Shown here: positions 50,148 through 59,170 of the stretch, one piece after another | How positions within the stretch are numbered: the stretch's first letter is position 1 | Layout of the letters: every line of letters starts with the position of its first letter | NCBI GenBank assembly: GCA_965261315.1 | Contig: CBDHDM010000038.1 | Coordinates: 83,363 to 147,362, forward strand | Origin: Endozoicomonas sp965261315 | GTDB lineage: Bacteria > Pseudomonadota > Gammaproteobacteria > Pseudomonadales > Endozoicomonadaceae | Length of the DNA: 64,000 nucleotides | Reading direction: 5' to 3' | The notes under the pieces: generated by a model | What the model was told of the DNA's origin: nothing | What the model saw: only the letters and a program-made list of their open reading frames with translations | Database searches by the model: none | Made by a program: the position numbers and the translations under genes

Positions 50148-52423
50148 ATAAGACACGGAGCGTAGTCGAACTATTTCTCCGCATCTCTTCCCCGAACCGT
50201 ACGTGCACCTTTCAGCGCATACGGCTCTCCACTCAACAGAGGCTGACAGCCATTGCAACATCTCCATATTTTGATGTGACGGTTTTGCGGTCATCATCCC
50301 TGAGGTAAGGGTTGCATTCCGGTAGTCGGAAGCGAAAGGGCTTTTTGGGACTGCTGACTAATCGAGACAGACTGACTCCGCACAAGTTGCCATTGTCGGT
50401 CTTACCAAACAATACCCATGTTTTGGCTTTACCTGCTTCCGGACGTTTACACCATTTCCGCATAATCGATTTTATGCTGCAACGGTACTTACGCGCCAAC
50501 CAATGGGCCAGCTTCCAGAATACTACCCTGTCCAACTTGTTGTAGACCATTGCCGTGTTATCTGTGAATTGGTAGAAATGAGACCAACCCTTTAGTTTGC
50601 GGTTGATAAGTTCCACCATGTCGATCTTACTTTTGCTGTAATTACCCGATAACTCTTTGGTCAGTTTCGCAATGAAGTTTCTGGCCTTATCCTTGGGAAT
50701 GGATGTCGATATCCGCATTTCACCTTTACGGTTACGTTTGCGAATAATCCGATGCCCGAGAAATACAAAGCCGTCGTTGACATGAGTAATATGGGTTTTC
50801 TCCACGTTCAACGTCAGTTTTAGCTTATCTTCCAGTACTTCACGACATTCATCCTTTATTGCTTCAGCTTGTGCTTTGGTGCCTTTTACGATCACCACAA
50901 AATCGTCCGCGTATCGACAGTAAGAAACTGCTGGTTGCCATTGTCGGTCCTCTTGATGAGCAATTGGACGATTGACCTGGATCGAATGATTCCAGTACCA
51001 ACGATCTTTACGTGCCTTGGGGCTGAGATAGCACTGCTCCAGATACTGATCGAACTCGTGGAGCATGATATTCGCCAGCAACGGAGAAACAACTCCGCCT
51101 TGTGACACCCCTTCGCTGGTCGCACAGAAAAGCATCTTATCGATATGGCCAGCCTTGATAAAACGCCACAGCAGGGTCAGGAAGCGTTGATCCCTGATCC
51201 GTCTGCGAACACCTGTCATCAATAGCCGATGATGCACAGTATCAAAATAGCTGGAGAGGTCACCTTCTATCACCCAGCGCCCGCTGGTGTGTGTGCCATC
51301 TTCCAATTGAAGCTTAACAGTGCGGATCGCGTGGTGAACACTGCGTTCTGGCCTGAAACCATAAGAAAGACGATGGAAGTCGCTTTCCCAGATAGGATCC
51401 ATAACCATCAGCATGGCTCTTTGCACGATGCGATCCCTGAGGGTAGGAATCCCCAAGGGTCTCATTTTGCCATTTGCCTTCGGGATGTAGACACGCCGAG
51501 CAGGTAACGGTTGGTAGGTTCCACTTAATAACTGTTCACGAATGGCCAGAATAAGCTGTGGGAGACGACCTTCAAGCGATATTTTCGTCATGCCATCAAC
51601 TCCCGGCGTATGAGCGCCAGATGAGGCCAGTGTGATACGAGTGGCTTCCTGCAACCAGACCGGTTCAGCAATTAAACGTAAGAGACGGTCAAACCGTCGA
51701 CTTTTGTCCTCGGTTGCCCATGTTGCTAACTTGCATTGCATTTCTCTGATTATCAAAGGTCTTCACCTCGTTCTCATAAAGAGGGTCAGATAATTTGCCC
51801 TGCAAATCTGCTGAGCTGTTCCCCTTTGCCATGTAATGGGCTTTCCCCATCTCGGACTACTACGGGAACTCTGCCAGCCTGCTCATCATCGGAGCCAACT
51901 TCCTTAGCATCTGAACAGGCCTTCCTCGGTAGACTTACCTGGACTCAAACGTGTCGGGGAGGCTGCCGGTCGCAGTCTTTACCCTTGCTTGCCGCAAGTC
52001 GATGCAAAGCTTATGGACTGGTTGAGTAAACTCCATAAGGCCACTACTACTATCATTCCTATATAGAGCAGATTGAAGCATAAGCGCTACATGTGCTGTT
52101 GCTACCTTTGCATTCCACCTGTTAAGCCGTGTAGGTGGAGGCGACATTTCAACCCACAGATGCGGATTAACCGGTTCGTGTTCCTCAACCTTCCGACACT
52201 CAGTCTTGAGAACCATCTTGGCGTAACGGCTTCGCCTCAGTTCCCGTTGTCAGCGAGTTACATCACCCTGCCAGTATGCAGCAGGTCACTGTCGCTCAGA
52301 CTCATGTTTCCCCTCAACGGAAAACAGCTGCTATGTTGTTCACCCTGAACACTTCATAACAGATTCCAGATAAACTCGTGACCCGGTGACTGGCTTCCTG
52401 CCAGCTCCGGATTCCGAGCACAC
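50148..52423 (-). mobile_element. Group II intron inside the IS3-family transposase gene
   Basis: On the minus strand the 5' end reads GTGTGCTCGGAATCC, matching the group II GUGYG start. The 3' part has a typical domain V (GAGCCGTATGCGCTGAAAGG, then TGCACGTACGGTTC) and a domain VI hairpin ending CTTAT. An RT/maturase gene lies in domain IV. With these ends the exons miss the transposase frame by one base; moving the 3' end to 50149 restores it, so the boundary is uncertain by one base or the exon carries a small indel. Length about 2.28 kb. Confidence 0.85.
50233..51741 (-). CDS. Group II intron reverse transcriptase/maturase (LtrA-like)
   Basis: Intron-encoded protein that helps splicing and copies the intron into new DNA sites. 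From the ATG at 51741 (a TTG at 51756 also opens the frame) it has 502 residues. RT blocks are present: RRVYIPKANGKMRPLGIPTL, SYGFRPERSVHHAI, WVIEGDLSSYFDTVHHRLLM, GVSQGGVVSPLLANIMLHEF, and the catalytic YCRYADDFVVIV. A maturase (GIIM) region follows (LNRKLKGWSHFY-like). I see no HNH endonuclease domain at the C-terminus, so it probably retrohomes without second-strand cleavage of its own. Confidence 0.95.
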   Translation of the reverse strand: MQCKLATWATEDKSRRFDRLLRLIAEPVWLQEATRITLASSGAHTPGVDGMTKISLEGRLPQLILAIREQLLSGTYQPLPARRVYIPKANGKMRPLGIPTLRDRIVQRAMLMVMDPIWESDFHRLSYGFRPERSVHHAIRTVKLQLEDGTHTSGRWVIEGDLSSYFDTVHHRLLMTGVRRRIRDQRFLTLLWRFIKAGHIDKMLFCATSEGVSQGGVVSPLLANIMLHEFDQYLEQCYLSPKARKDRWYWNHSIQVNRPIAHQEDRQWQPAVSYCRYADDFVVIVKGTKAQAEAIKDECREVLEDKLKLTLNVEKTHITHVNDGFVFLGHRIIRKRNRKGEMRISTSIPKDKARNFIAKLTKELSGNYSKSKIDMVELINRKLKGWSHFYQFTDNTAMVYNKLDRVVFWKLAHWLARKYRCSIKSIMRKWCKRPEAGKAKTWVLFGKTDNGNLCGVSLSRLVSSPKKPFRFRLPECNPYLRDDDRKTVTSKYGDVAMAVSLC

Positions 52424-53378
52424 AAAAGGTTATATCCCAAGACCAGACCTGATTCGGTCCGGTTGCACAGTAAGAGGTCGGCTTACGTCGAGTTGGCTTG
52501 GCTGCACGCCCACGGTGATGCTGTTGTCCACGGTGATGCAAGACCCGATAGAACGTACTTTCAGAGCCAAGAAACACACCTTCATCAGCCAATATTGGCA
52601 CAATCTGACTGGGTGACAGGCTCTTAAAGCGCTCACTGTTACAGACGTCAATTATCGCCTGTTGCTCAGCTTCAGAGAGCTTATTAGCGGGCTCTGGCCT
52701 ATCTTCATTTTTACGATTGTCAGGCCGCACGCCATCACCTTCCATCCATCGTTGAATAGTTCTTTCTGACAGACCAAGGGCTTCGCAGGCTTTCGACTGG
52801 CGAGCCCCGTCTTTTACCGCCTGTTTGATCAGGCTAACTGTATTTTGTCGATCCGGGAGAGAGACTAATCGTCCTCTGGCGCCCCCCAGATCTCTGGCCT
52901 GGGCCTTTTTTGTGAGTACCAGCAAGGCAGCAGTTTCTGCTAACGCCTTGTCCTTGCGGTTGAGTTCACGCTCAAGCTTTTTGATGATTTTCTTATCTTT
53001 TTTGTGCTCGTCAGACAGCGCATTACGCCGTTTTGACTGACTTTCAGGCTGCACAGAAGCGCTGCTAATAAAGGCTGCCTTCCACTGCTGGATTTGTTCA
53101 GCAAACAAGCCTTTTTTACGACAGTATTCAGCCATTTCAGCTTCATTCAACGCCGCTGTTTCAATGATGACTGCTAACTTGTTTTCAGCTGTCCACTGTT
53201 CAGGATTTTTTCCGTCGCCTGGCACAGGCACTCCTTTCGATACTGCATTTTTTCGCCAAGTGTACAGCGTCACATCAGAGATGCCAGTGTCACGTACCAG
53301 CTGAGAAACCGGGACATTATTGGGTGGCATCATCTTTTGAATGATGGACTCTTTGAACTCTTCTGAATAGCGGGCCAT
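52424..53378 (-). pseudogene. IS3-family transposase, 5' exon (N-terminal DNA-binding part)
   Basis: Upstream part of the transposase, starting at 53378. It has an N-terminal helix-turn-helix (MARYSEEFKESIIQKMM, then VSQLVRDTGISDVTLYTWRK), a charged coiled-coil stretch (KKDKKIIKKLERELNRKDK), a second HTH (QSKACEALGLSERTIQRWM) and the beginning of the integrase core, GPNQVWSWDITF, which contains the first catalytic Asp. The intron enters right after ITF. The open frame runs on into intron sequence to 52314. OrfA and OrfB functions are fused in one frame, without the usual frameshift. Confidence 0.88.
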
Positions 53379-53444
53379 TGATTACTCATTGTCCGCCCCC
53401 TGTTTAGGTTTCTAAATTCAGGAGAGGCGACAACTATGCTGACA

Positions 53445-53812
53445 CAGGGGGCGGTGAAGAATGGGCGGCACAGGATTGTTTTTGGTTTATGTTGTCTTGC
53501 GAGTCAACGTATTATTTTAGCAACAGCAGTGACTATCAAATAAGAACTCCCGACGTTTTCACAAATAATGCAAGCATTAAAGCTCCTTGGTTTTTTGTAT
53601 TGCAACAAAATTATATTTTTCAACTTCGTGGGGTTTATAACATTTATCCGTGGATAACCAGTGGTTATTCAAGTACAGCAGAAAGTAGAAATTGGCTGGT
53701 AAAATTAGATGCCTTCGGTGAGCAGTTTTTTGCTTTTTCCAAGGACCATTCCAGAGCAGATGATTATTACTCTCATATGGAAGTGTATATACAATTAACG
53801 GGGGAGTGGTAA
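53445..53812 (+). CDS. Phage tail-like protein, 5'-truncated by the IS element
   Basis: The frame is open from the right end of the IS (EEWAAQDCFWFMLSCES) through an internal ATG at 53489 to the stop at 53810-53812, so the true start was probably lost by the insertion. About 107 residues follow the internal ATG: aromatic-rich and beta-like (YYFSNSSDYQIRTPDVFTNN, KAPWFFVLQQNYIFQLRG). The stop overlaps the next start (TAATG), as in phage structural operons. The exact family is not recognised; the phage link rests on the neighbours. Confidence 0.5.
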
Positions 53813-54585
53813 TGATTGCTGATTTTATTACAGTCTATCCCAAAGCTGACCTACCCTATCAACACACTTTAAAATTAAGTCTAAAGGTTGATGGCCTTCC
53901 GTATAATGGGAGCTTTATTTTAGTAAAGGAAAATGCAGCCAAGTATATTTTTGGTGGTGCTATTGCTAACGGCAATTATACAGCCCGATATTTACCTGAA
54001 TATCCCGGCTCACCGCTTTTTAGCTTGCTAATTTTTAAGGAAGGCCGGATTTACAGCAGTGAATTAATTGCACCAGACAAAGCGATAATTCATGACCTCG
54101 CCATCAGCACCAGCGGTGGCGGTGGCGCACCAACCGGCGACCCGGCAACATTAACCGGCAAGGTAGAAAGAGTGCTGGATAATCAGGCCGAACCGGTCGC
54201 AAGGCAACTGGTAGCCATTGAGCATAAGCCTGATGGTTCATGGTCAGTAACCGGTGATACCAGCAGCGACAGCGAAACCGGCAGTTATAGCCTCAATGTG
54301 CTGACCGAAGGCGGCGAGACCTTTGTGCTGGCAATAGACGAGTATGGTGTGCCTTTCACCGCAACCGCCAGCGTGGTTCAAGGTGATCTGATTCATCCCA
54401 CTATTCCCAATGGTCACGTTTACCGAGTGGAAGCAGGCGGCACCTTGCCAGCCACAGAACCGGAGTGGTGGATTGATACCGGCACTACTCACACCCGAAC
54501 CATTGAAGGGGAAATTACCCTCCGGGCGATTCCTTTCTATCGTCCACTGGTACACGGTCCCATCAAAGCAGAACCCACACTATGA
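53812..54585 (+). CDS. Phage tail/baseplate-associated protein (putative)
   Basis: 257 residues from the ATG at 53812 (GGGGAG upstream; a GTG at 53806 is in frame). The N-terminal half is beta-like; after a Gly-rich linker (ISTSGGGGAPTGD) comes a carboxypeptidase-regulatory or Ig-like repeat (TGKVERVLDNQAEPVARQLV). It ends with a GHVYRVEAGGTLPATEPEWW segment of a kind common in phage tail proteins. It overlaps its neighbours at both ends (TAATG and ATGA), so the three genes are one translationally coupled unit. Product name is tentative. Confidence 0.5.
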   Translation: MIADFITVYPKADLPYQHTLKLSLKVDGLPYNGSFILVKENAAKYIFGGAIANGNYTARYLPEYPGSPLFSLLIFKEGRIYSSELIAPDKAIIHDLAISTSGGGGAPTGDPATLTGKVERVLDNQAEPVARQLVAIEHKPDGSWSVTGDTSSDSETGSYSLNVLTEGGETFVLAIDEYGVPFTATASVVQGDLIHPTIPNGHVYRVEAGGTLPATEPEWWIDTGTTHTRTIEGEITLRAIPFYRPLVHGPIKAEPTL

Positions 54586-55622
54586 GTTATGAGGTTCCCA
54601 CCGACAACGCAGAGTTCCGGCTGACGGGCGCTCCCTATGCCGTTTCATCGTCGGCTATTGCTGACTTTAAAATGGACGGTAAGGGGCTAATTTATTTTGC
54701 TCCGCCTCCGGGATTGGTTCGCCATTACGAAGGCCAATGGCAAGGGGCGGTCAGTCGGCAGCAGGGCGTTTCTGCAAGCTATTCAATGAGTCGGCCTGTT
54801 AGCACTACCCGGAGGCAAACTAGCCAGCAGGCAACGCCTCTGCAAGCCTCACCGTTCGGCCTGTTTTGGGGAGCAGTGGCGAAAAAGGAAATTGTGGTCA
54901 GTTTTCGTCATGGCCAGAGCCAGAGGAAAGAAGCGGTAACCGGCGAACGCTGGCAACAGCCAGAGCCAAAGGAAAGCGGCAAGCAGAGTGCGTGGGATAA
55001 AAGCATTGAAGCGCAGGATCAAGGGCAGTCATTACCTTGGAATCAACCGCCAGAGCGGGATAGCAATGTATCCGAGGGTATGCAGTCGGTTGATCTATAC
55101 GGCGCAAAAAAGTGGAGAAGCCCTGCTTATATTCACCCGCAGCAACCGCTGAACTTTACCTTTCAGGATCAGGAGTATGAGCCACAGGCTAATGGCTCGG
55201 TATTTTTCCAGATTGGTGCCTTTGACAAAGAAACCGCAGCTGTCCCCATTGATAGCAAACGGCGCTTCACCTTCCAGAGCAACCGAGCCGAAGATCAGCC
55301 GGTTATCCTGCCGTGGGGCTTTGGCCAGAAAGCCAAGGATGAAAGCGTTTCCGGCAATTATGGCGGTGAGAAAAACCCGGACATTGTGGAAAAACCGGAG
55401 CCGGAACAGCCAGAGATCAGGGAGAGTTATCTGCTTATGAACATTATCACCACCGTCGTATTGCCTGCCCGGACACCGCTTGAACTGCCCTCAATGGAAA
55501 TCAGCTTGGATATTGATAGCTTCTCATGGAGCTTTACCGGCCAGCTTTGGGGGGGGGGCTTCCAATATCGCACTGGTGGAACCAGACGAGAACGGTCCGA
55601 AGCAGATCGAGGTGGATATTAA
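54582..55622 (+). CDS. Large phage tail-like protein, N-terminal frame (broken at a G run)
   Basis: 346 residues; the last ~20 are out of frame. The N-terminal ~280 residues are Gln/Pro/Trp-rich with repeated polar stretches (WQQPEPKESGKQSAWDKS). The core homology starts near SYLLMNIITTVVLPARTPLE and SLDIDSFSWSFTGQLW, then reaches a run of ten G (55549-55558). With nine G the frame would pass straight into the next listed gene, giving one protein of about 620 residues. Confidence 0.6.
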   Translation: MSYEVPTDNAEFRLTGAPYAVSSSAIADFKMDGKGLIYFAPPPGLVRHYEGQWQGAVSRQQGVSASYSMSRPVSTTRRQTSQQATPLQASPFGLFWGAVAKKEIVVSFRHGQSQRKEAVTGERWQQPEPKESGKQSAWDKSIEAQDQGQSLPWNQPPERDSNVSEGMQSVDLYGAKKWRSPAYIHPQQPLNFTFQDQEYEPQANGSVFFQIGAFDKETAAVPIDSKRRFTFQSNRAEDQPVILPWGFGQKAKDESVSGNYGGEKNPDIVEKPEPEQPEIRESYLLMNIITTVVLPARTPLELPSMEISLDIDSFSWSFTGQLWGGGFQYRTGGTRRERSEADRGGY

Positions 55623-56445
55623 TGGCTGGAAATGGGTATTTATCATCGAGCGTTACAGCACTGATCGGCGTTTCGGGGATGAGCGTTACACCCTCTATGG
55701 CAGCAGCCGAACCCAACTACTCGCAGCGCCTTATGCGCCACAGCGCAGCAAGAGCAACAGCGCCAACCTTAACGCCAAACAGGCGATTACCGAAGAACTG
55801 GCCAATACCGGCTTTACAGCAACCTATCCAGACCTGAGCGACTACAGCACTCCCGATTGGATTATGCCCGGAGGCTCATTCAGCTATCAGAACCAGACCG
55901 CAATGCAGGTGGTAGCCAAGATAGCAACCACAACAGGATCGGTAGTGATCCCAAGCCGTGATAACGACCAGGTGAGCATTCAACCCCGATACCCTGCCAG
56001 CCCTTGGCACTGGAATACAGCCACAATGGATAAGATCGTCCCTGCCAGCATGGTCATTAGTTTGAGCGCCAACTGGCGACCAGAGCAGGCTTACAATGCG
56101 GTCTATGTATCCGGTACCAATGCTGGCGTGGCTGTCAATGTGAAGCGAACCGGAAGCAATGGCGGCAACCCCGCTCCTGATATTCTGGAAGATTGGCTCA
56201 CAGCAACACAGGTCAATACCGAGCGTGGCCGTAATGAATTAGCCAAGGGCGGCAACCAGAGCATTACCACCATCGAGATACCATTGACAAATACCAACAC
56301 CGCTCCGGGCTTAATCGAGCCTGGGATGCTGGTGGAGGTTTTAGATATAACGGGAGATTGGCAAGGGCTCTGTCTGGCCACCAGTATCAGTGCTTCAGAA
56401 GTAGGAAATGTTGTTCAGTCAGTTGATCTTGAAAGGCATTTTTGA
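55480..56445 (+). CDS. Large phage tail-like protein, C-terminal frame
   Basis: Continuation of the previous gene in another frame. Family-like sequence starts only after the G run (GASNIALVEPDENGPKQIEV, DINGWKWVFIIERYSTDRRF) and runs to VVQSVDLERHF. Blocks such as ANTGFTATYPDLSDY, QTAMQVVAKIATTTGSVVIP and EPGMLVEVLDITGDWQGLC recall baseplate hub or tail-tip proteins. It is unlikely to be translated on its own: no ribosome site precedes the first ATG. A hairpin (CCCGGTG / CACCGGG) follows at 56454. Confidence 0.6.
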   Translation: MNCPQWKSAWILIASHGALPASFGGGASNIALVEPDENGPKQIEVDINGWKWVFIIERYSTDRRFGDERYTLYGSSRTQLLAAPYAPQRSKSNSANLNAKQAITEELANTGFTATYPDLSDYSTPDWIMPGGSFSYQNQTAMQVVAKIATTTGSVVIPSRDNDQVSIQPRYPASPWHWNTATMDKIVPASMVISLSANWRPEQAYNAVYVSGTNAGVAVNVKRTGSNGGNPAPDILEDWLTATQVNTERGRNELAKGGNQSITTIEIPLTNTNTAPGLIEPGMLVEVLDITGDWQGLCLATSISASEVGNVVQSVDLERHF

Positions 56446-56529
56446 GGGGTGCCCGGTGGAGGTACACCGGGACTTTATACGCACAGGATGCCTTATCTCG
56501 GCATCTAAATAATAGACGTCGAGGGGAAT

Positions 56530-56763
56530 ATGGCAACTACGAATATCTGGCAGCAGTTCAAGGCTCTAATACCTGAAGGTGTGCGAGTAGTTGTCACCAT
56601 TACCGCCAATAATGGCAATGGCACCAGTCAGGCAGAACTTCGGGGAGGTTCGGTTATTACGGTTAAGGGGGAGAGTGTTAATGTTGGGGAAAAGGCGTTT
56701 CTTCAAGATGGAGAGATAAGAGGCACTGCGCCGAGTCTGGCGCAGTATGAATATGAAGTTTAA
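56530..56763 (+). CDS. Small phage-like protein
   Basis: 77 residues, with GAGGGG upstream of the ATG. Composition and pattern (TITANNGNGTSQAELRGGSV, then VKGESVNVGEKAFLQDGEIR and SLAQYEYEV) match small beta-rich proteins that follow tail genes in prophages. It is the last gene of the tail-like remnant, and its stop overlaps the end of a convergent small gene. Confidence 0.6.
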   Translation: MATTNIWQQFKALIPEGVRVVVTITANNGNGTSQAELRGGSVITVKGESVNVGEKAFLQDGEIRGTAPSLAQYEYEV

Positions 56764-57038
56764 AACTTTTTCTGCCAAATAGAAGAGGTTGTATTGTGAC
56801 CGTTATCATCCTGGATATTCTGGTTGCTTATCAACTCCTTGATTCCAAGATTTCCTTCATTACTCTTCAGGACTTTCCCAAATTGAGCATTAAACGAGTA
56901 TGTTGCCGGTGTATTTTTGTTTGAATTAAAATTTCCGTTGTAGTAGCGAAGCACGTCAGCTGTGCTGAACGTAGAGGAATTTATGCTTTCGATGGAAGAC
57001 TTTACTCTTTCAAGATTGATGTTGATCGAATCTTTCAT
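56760..57038 (-). CDS. Unrecognised 92-residue protein
   Basis: The start at 57038 has a clean GGAG eight bases upstream, and codon use is AT-rich. The sequence has a helical N-terminus (NINLERVKSSIESINSSTFS), then TADVLRYYNGNF and YSFNAQFGKVLKSN, suggesting a small winged-helix or regulatory-type fold. Family not recognised. It is convergent with the phage remnant and divergent from the LexA-boxed umuD, so it could be a phage or mobile-element regulator. Confidence 0.6.
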   Translation of the reverse strand: MKDSININLERVKSSIESINSSTFSTADVLRYYNGNFNSNKNTPATYSFNAQFGKVLKSNEGNLGIKELISNQNIQDDNGHNTTSSIWQKKF

Positions 57039-57272
57039 AAAAAAACTCCATTTATTTGAGGGTTCTTATTAAGCGTAGAAAACTTCAGCCACTCCTGAAG
57101 TGGCTGATATCGCCATTGGTCTGTTGATCATGCATCTTTGTCTGACCTGTGAATTCAAACGTAGGGACCTGCCAAATCATATTTGAAGACACTGCTCCCA
57201 TTTGTCGAGTGAGTCCTTGGGGTTTTATCCCTCAGTCTTATCTTGACAGTTGAGCTGAATCAAATAACTATA

Positions 57273-57288
57273 CTGTATATATAAACAG
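57273..57288. promoter_or_regulatory. LexA (SOS) box upstream of umuD
   Basis: CTGTATATATAAACAG: perfect CTGT-N8-ACAG with the AT-rich alternating core typical of LexA sites. It lies 18 bases before the umuD ATG, where LexA would block the promoter. Confidence 0.9.
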
Positions 57289-57306
57289 TCTTAGAGTTTG
57301 AATGGC

Positions 57307-57729
57307 ATGAAGCCGATCCAGATCCTTCCGCAGTCACATCCAGCCACTTTACCTTTCTATAAGAGCCCTGCAGCCTGCGGATTTACCAGCCCGGCAGCAG
57401 ATTACCTGCAAGAAACACTGTCCCTTGATCAACTACTGATCCGCCATCCTGCTGCTACTTTCTTCGCCAGAGCCCAGGGGCGATCCATGGAAGGCGCCGG
57501 TATCTTCGATGGTGACTTACTGATTATTGACCGTTCACTAAACCCAAGAGATGGCGATGTGATACTCACTCTGCTGGATGGTGAGTTAATCGTAAAGCGG
57601 CTCGTTTATCGCAACACCAAGCCAGAACTCCATTCTGAAAACCCCGACTATCCACCCATTCAACTGGACAATGAAGAAGGTCTCAATGTATGGGGTGTGG
57701 TGACTGAAGTCATTCACCACCTGCGATGA
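57307..57729 (+). CDS. umuD: UmuD, SOS mutagenesis polymerase subunit / autoprotease
   Basis: LexA-like S24 autoprotease that, once cleaved with RecA help, forms UmuD'2C (DNA polymerase V). 140 residues from the ATG at 57307 (a TTG at 57298 is also in frame). The cleavage site region AACGFTSPAADY is present, with the catalytic Ser in RAQGRSMEGAGIFDGD and the catalytic Lys in DGELIVKRL. A LexA box precedes it and the start of umuC overlaps its stop (ATGA). The protein looks intact although its partner gene is wrecked. Confidence 0.93.
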   Translation: MKPIQILPQSHPATLPFYKSPAACGFTSPAADYLQETLSLDQLLIRHPAATFFARAQGRSMEGAGIFDGDLLIIDRSLNPRDGDVILTLLDGELIVKRLVYRNTKPELHSENPDYPPIQLDNEEGLNVWGVVTEVIHHLR

Positions 57730-58294
57730 AATAAGTAATCGCCCTCTGCGACCCCAACGCCTTTTACTGTTCCTGCGAGCAGGTCTTTAATCCATCCCTG
57801 CTCGGTCAAGCTCTGGGAGTACTGAGCAATAACGATGGCTGCATCGTTGCCAGAACAACGCAACTCAAAGTACTGGGCGTTGCCATGGGTACACCGGCAT
57901 TTAAAGTCAGGGATCAGGTAGAGCGTGGCGAGATTATTCTGAAAAGCTCCAACTATGCACTTTACGGTGATATGTCCTCCCGCTTTATGTCCGTACTGGA
58001 ACAGTTCAGTCCAAAGCTGGAAGTTTACTCGATTGATGAGGCCTTCGTTGATCTTTCCGGTTTTCCGGTGGAAACCTTGCACGCCATGGGAGTAGCCATG
58101 AAGAGCAGGGTATTTAAGTGGACAGGTCTGTCCATCGGTGTCGGTACTGGATACCATTAATCAACGTTTTGGGAGTCAAACGCTACGGCCTGCATCAGTA
58201 GGGTTTTGAGTCGCAGGACTGGCATATGAACCAGCAGGCGCTGAGTCCCAATTATACAACCCAGTGGGGGGATATTATCAGGGTTCGAGTGTGA
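57726..58294 (+). pseudogene. umuC: umuC pseudogene (nonsense plus large internal deletion)
   Basis: The expected start overlaps umuD, but the third codon is TAA (ATG AAA TAA), after which the UmuC frame runs VIALCDPNAFYCSCEQVF ... NNDGCIVARTTQLKVLGVAM ... VYSIDEAFVDLSGF to LSIGVGTG. Next comes a C-terminal piece in broken frames: DTINQRFGSQTL, then DWHMNQQALSPNYTTQWGDI. Around 220 central residues (fingers, thumb and much of the little-finger domain) are missing from the normal ~420. It cannot encode a working polymerase, although the catalytic SIDE motif remains. Confidence 0.9.
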
Positions 58295-58365
58295 ACTCTT
58301 AGTACGTTGCGTCGAATTTGTTGAATAAGTGGAAGTCCAGGAACTAAAAAGCAACAGCGAGGTTC

Positions 58366-58917
58366 CTAAGCTTCAAAGACCCCGTCCTCCATAGCCAAAG
58401 CCTTTGCAGCCTGTATGGCAAGAAACTGTTCCTGAGGCATTGCTGTACTGGCTGTTTGCAGGTTCATACAGTTGTCATCTGTGAATTCCAGACGAAAATC
58501 CATAATAAAGCGTCGATCTTCAGCAAATTCGGAACGACGCTGCTCAATAATACGATCCAGCTTATCTTCAAGTATCCCGTCGGGATCATCAAAGCACTCG
58601 TCCAGCTTATCCTGGATCAGAATATCCCATAAAAAGTTAGCGTGCTCCTCCGAACAGGTCCCGATATTCCAGCAGCAACAGACCAGGTCATGTATATCTC
58701 TGACTCCCTCCTGACTCCAGGGGGTATCATAAAGAGGCTCGGCAAAGTCAGAAATCAGATCAGAAAGCCGAGGAAGCCCCAAGTTTTCTGATGTATCGAC
58801 AATCGCATTATTTTCCAAATTCTCGATAGCATCGTTAGATATTTTATTAAGTTTCTTTTTCAGCTTTTGCCGCTGCCGCTCTTGTTGCCGACGCTGCTTG
58901 CGAGTTAAGGATGTCAA
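58366..58917 (-). CDS. Uncharacterised protein, CWNIG family (short paralog)
   Basis: 183 residues. A very basic N-terminus (TRKQRRQQERQRQKLKKKLN) is followed by LGLPRLSDLISDFAEPL, a CCCWNIGTCSEEHANFLWD block, and RRFIMDFRLEFTDDNCMNLQ. The order and spacing match the 330-residue protein at 59692-60684, so the two are paralogs; this one lacks the C-terminal ~130 residues. The basic N-terminus suggests nucleic-acid or ribosome contact, but the function is unknown. No signal peptide. Confidence 0.75.
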   Translation of the reverse strand: MTSLTRKQRRQQERQRQKLKKKLNKISNDAIENLENNAIVDTSENLGLPRLSDLISDFAEPLYDTPWSQEGVRDIHDLVCCCWNIGTCSEEHANFLWDILIQDKLDECFDDPDGILEDKLDRIIEQRRSEFAEDRRFIMDFRLEFTDDNCMNLQTASTAMPQEQFLAIQAAKALAMEDGVFEA

Positions 58918-59170
58918 TTTATAGCCTCTTTAAATAAATCAGCTACCCCAGCATTCGGGCAGCGAATGAATATCAATGATAGTTTAAAATAAGCAGGGAA
59001 TGCTTTGATACCATTATTGAATGCCAAGTGAGAGACGGTAGCCAGTGGTGATAAAGGGTGATAGAGCATTTCCCGAATCGTCAGATTTAACGTGCTGCAC
59101 CGGAGTTGGCACAGTATAAATCCAACAGGTAGACTGCTACTCACATTTTATCCGTACCCGAACTATACCC

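Larger units (their letters stand above)
49499..53444. mobile_element. IS3-family insertion sequence carrying a group II intron
   Basis: Terminal inverted repeats sharing CATAGTTGTCGCCTC (left 49499-49519, right 53424-53444, each starting TGTCA) bound a minus-strand transposase gene. That gene is interrupted by a group II intron at 50148-52423. Without the intron the element would be about 1.7 kb. I see no matching target duplication outside the ends (GTT on the left, CAG on the right), which suggests a later deletion or recombination. It separates an ISAzo13 remnant from a truncated phage-like gene. Confidence 0.8.

Noticed and set aside
51935..52216. Short open frames in the 5' part of the group II intron
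   Set aside because: This stretch is the structured ribozyme (domains I-IV); short frames there have no start signals.
57714..58157. 147-codon minus-strand frame opposite the umuC remnant
   Set aside because: The plus strand clearly encodes UmuC sequence; the reverse frame has no homology.
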